From Alkalihalobacillus bogoriensis ATCC BAA-922 (GTDB lineage: Bacteria > Bacillota > Bacilli > Bacillales > Bacillaceae_F), in assembly GCF_000621445.1 (NCBI RefSeq), contig NZ_KK211281.1, positions 39,531-103,530 of the forward strand: a stretch of 64,000 nucleotides of DNA, given 5' to 3'. This document shows positions 62,269 through 64,000 of this stretch, one piece after another. Every line of letters starts with the position of its first letter. The first letter of the stretch is position 1. A program made the position numbers and the translations under genes. Under the pieces are notes generated by a model. It had not been told where the DNA came from. It saw nothing but the letters and a program-made list of their open reading frames with translations, and ran no database searches.

Positions 62269-62682
62269 CTATGCTCTTAGATGTTTTCGATAAATAAATA
62301 CGGAACAGATAAACAGTAATAAAGAAACTCCAAGCAATGCCCTCAACCCAACAGGTACAGCTAAAAAAACATTCGGCTCTTCGTCTTTTACCCATGATGC
62401 ACGATGACCAATACCGTCATATGCAATGATATGATCCACTTTAATTGTTGTGTCATAAGAATATGTACCGTTTTCATTGACCTGAGCTTCAAATAATAGA
62501 TTCCCAGACTCGTCGTAAGCAGAAACTACAGCATTGCCAGCGGGTGTCCCATCATCATAACGAACGATAATATTTCCCTCTTTTTCAGTTTCGACAATCA
62601 TACGATGTGCCTTCACTGGTTTTGCTTCCAATACAAACAAGAAGACTGGTAGTAAAGCCAATAAAATCATGATTGTCTTCAC
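62269..62682 (-). CDS. Small secreted, membrane-anchored protein with mature N-terminal His
   Basis: A 137-residue protein. The signal peptide ends KPVKA, so the mature form would start HRMIVETEK. A beta-sandwich (IVRYDDGTPAGNAVVSAYDE) follows and then one transmembrane helix (about 108-128) and a basic tail. GTG 62682 follows GGAGGTGATAAC. It is co-transcribed with the next gene (11-bp gap). The layout resembles accessory NikL-type proteins of nickel/cobalt transporters, but no transporter gene is visible in the window. Confidence 0.7.
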   Translation of the reverse strand: MKTIMILLALLPVFLFVLEAKPVKAHRMIVETEKEGNIIVRYDDGTPAGNAVVSAYDESGNLLFEAQVNENGTYSYDTTIKVDHIIAYDGIGHRASWVKDEEPNVFLAVPVGLRALLGVSLLLFICSVFIYRKHLRA

Positions 62683-62973
62683 GTTATCACCTCCAATGGT
62701 TTTGAAGCTCAACTAATTTATATATTGGTTAGCCTTGCTATATTCCTCAAATGTTGAAAGAGATTATTACGAGTACTCTTACATCCATATTGTCAAAAGC
62801 CTAAATAAGAACAAGAAAAATCCTAAGGAAGTTTATCGGTCTTCCTCACTTCATGGAATACAAAGTATAGTAGTGATAGGTTAGGAATGTTTAGAGAATA
62901 GAAAAAACTTGAAATTAACTTCAAACTGCTCTAAGATGTAAGTATCCACTTGCATGCAAAGGATGAACAAAAA

Positions 62974-63549
62974 ATGGATGAAACGAAGAAGAAAATAATT
63001 AATGCCACGGTAGCATTGTTTGTTTCAAAAGGCTATAAAGGAACAACAACGAAAGAAATAGCAAATGCTTCGGGAGTGAATGAAGTGACAGTCTTTAGGC
63101 ACTTTGGCAGTAAAAAAGGGTTATTGGAAGCGGTAGTTGACCAGATGACGTTTCAAACGGTTTTTGATGACCATTTTACAAAGCAGCTCTCATGGGATTT
63201 AGAAAAAGATTTGTGGATGATTTCAAAAAAATATCATGAAACTCTTGATTCAATCAAAGACTTAGTGTTAATTGGATTTCGTGAAGCAGGAAACCACCCC
63301 GAATTAAATGAGTTAATTTCTAAATTTCCAAAGTCCTTTAAAAAGATTGTGTATGACTATTTAGTAGAAATGAAACAGAAGAATAAAATCATTAATGTGA
63401 ATTTAGAGTTGCAGGCCATGAATTTTGTGTGGTTAAATTTTGGTTATTTTATATCAAAGTCAAGGTTCGGTAAGGAATTAATTACGGTCGATCATGACGA
63501 ATTTTTAAAACAAAGTACCATTCTTTTTGCTAGAGGCTTAATGCCCTAG
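62974..63549 (+). CDS. TetR-family transcriptional regulator
   Basis: A 191-residue repressor. The N-terminal helix-turn-helix is TTTKEIANASGVNEVTVFRH (about 23-42), followed by a helical ligand/dimer domain. ATG 62974 is about 10 bp after AAGGA; TTG 62950 is also possible. It is followed by a palindromic site and a membrane protein gene on the same strand, so it probably represses that gene and itself. The ligand is unknown. Confidence 0.88.
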   Translation: MDETKKKIINATVALFVSKGYKGTTTKEIANASGVNEVTVFRHFGSKKGLLEAVVDQMTFQTVFDDHFTKQLSWDLEKDLWMISKKYHETLDSIKDLVLIGFREAGNHPELNELISKFPKSFKKIVYDYLVEMKQKNKIINVNLELQAMNFVWLNFGYFISKSRFGKELITVDHDEFLKQSTILFARGLMP

Positions 63550-63571
63550 CAAAAAAATGTGATATAAATGC

Positions 63572-63587
63572 AAGTAAGTACTTACTT
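63572..63587. promoter_or_regulatory. Palindromic operator for the TetR regulator
   Basis: AAGTAAG-TA-CTTACTT is a perfect 16-bp palindrome between the tetR stop and the next gene, 25 bp before its start. It is of the size expected for a TetR dimer. Confidence 0.7.
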
Positions 63588-63611
63588 TCAATTGAGGAGG
63601 AGAAACATCGA

Positions 63612-64000
63612 ATGAACACATGTAAAGCTTTTTTTAAGTCAGGTCCGACACTTGTAGGAATAGGAATTGCTTTTGCTTTTTTGCTTATTTTTTTTATTGT
63701 GTGGTTAACTGCTTATGATGGTGTATCAGATCGCTTGGAGAATTTGAGGGTTGGAATCGTTGATCATGACACTAATTTTTATTCAAGTATACTGGAGGAA
63801 AGCTTACCATTTACGACTATAACAATAGATAATGAAAGTGCTGGGATGGAGAAGTTAAACAAGAGGGAAATTGGAATGTTAATTGTTATTCCAGAAGGCT
63901 TTACGAACAGCATACAAAGAGAACAAGGAGTAATGGAATACTATATTAATCAGGCGACACCATCTATGTCGAAACAAATGATGGAAAACGCTGCAAAAGA
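63612..64000 (+). CDS. YhgE/ABC-2-type membrane protein, cut by the window end
   Basis: The first 129 codons of a larger gene with a GGAGGAGAAACATCGA start region. A transmembrane helix (about 13-36) is followed by an extracellular domain (GVSDRLENLRVGIVDHD, then MLIVIPEGFTNSIQ) typical of YhgE/Pip or DUF3533/ABC-2 permeases. Such proteins take part in drug or protein export. The rest lies outside the window. Confidence 0.75.
   Translation, partial: MNTCKAFFKSGPTLVGIGIAFAFLLIFFIVWLTAYDGVSDRLENLRVGIVDHDTNFYSSILEESLPFTTITIDNESAGMEKLNKREIGMLIVIPEGFTNSIQREQGVMEYYINQATPSMSKQMMENAAK

Overview
The window looks like chromosome of a low-GC, spore-forming Bacillaceae bacterium. The evidence is Bacillus-type tRNAs, the walRKHIJ-htrA-rlmH block, AGGAGG ribosome binding sites, many TTG and GTG starts, GerA-type germination genes and CwlJ, and a petrobactin (asb) operon. 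I cannot name a genus or species from sequence alone.

Layout. (1) 1-10.2 kb is core genome near the replication origin: five tRNA genes (Lys, Glu, Asp, Phe, Thr), a secreted LysM-G5-M23 peptidase, walR, walK, walH, walI, walJ, htrA, a small CxxH/CxxC protein, and rlmH preceded by three perfect DnaA boxes. (2) 10.2-37.2 kb is a composite island at the last codons of rlmH, arranged like staphylococcal SCC elements. Three direct repeats with the core GAACCGTACCA mark the rlmH end, an internal junction at 27.76 kb and the far end at 37.23 kb. Unit A (10.2-27.8 kb) carries a gerA-gerB-gerC receptor operon, cwlJ, a TrlF-family PHP/ATPase gene, a Cch-like primase-helicase followed by iteron-like repeats, small unknown genes, a tyrosine recombinase beside a dif-like inverted repeat, two stand-alone resolvase-like genes, and a large serine recombinase whose end lies in the internal att site. 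Unit B (27.8-37.2 kb) has its own large serine recombinase, ending in the same att site from the other side, a LysR/HMGL-like/AEC-transporter cassette, a truncated second trlF and a DUF4143 ATPase.

(3) 37.2-43.4 kb is a worn accessory stretch: alditol oxidase, MBL-fold hydrolase, a 0.4-kb direct duplication, a frame-shifted secreted protein gene and small membrane proteins. (4) 43.4-49.5 kb is a beta-glucan locus: a 1139-residue cell-wall-anchored protein with two GH16 domains and three carbohydrate-binding modules, a secreted lichenase with a C-terminal carbohydrate-binding domain, and a LacI-family regulator. A STAY-GREEN (Mg-dechelatase family) homologue and rluF follow on the minus strand. 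(5) 51.0-61.3 kb is an iron locus: an MFS exporter and a Btr-like AraC regulator diverge from a region with two Fur boxes, then asbABCDEF follows behind a third Fur box. (6) 61.4-64.0 kb holds two membrane-anchored secreted proteins that would mature with an N-terminal histidine (one frame-shifted in a homopolymer), a TetR regulator with a palindromic operator, and the start of a YhgE/ABC-2-like membrane protein cut by the window end.

The most unusual feature is the island: an SCC-like, rlmH-targeted element in a spore former whose cargo next to rlmH is a complete germinant receptor operon plus the cortex hydrolase CwlJ, together with its own replication and recombination genes.
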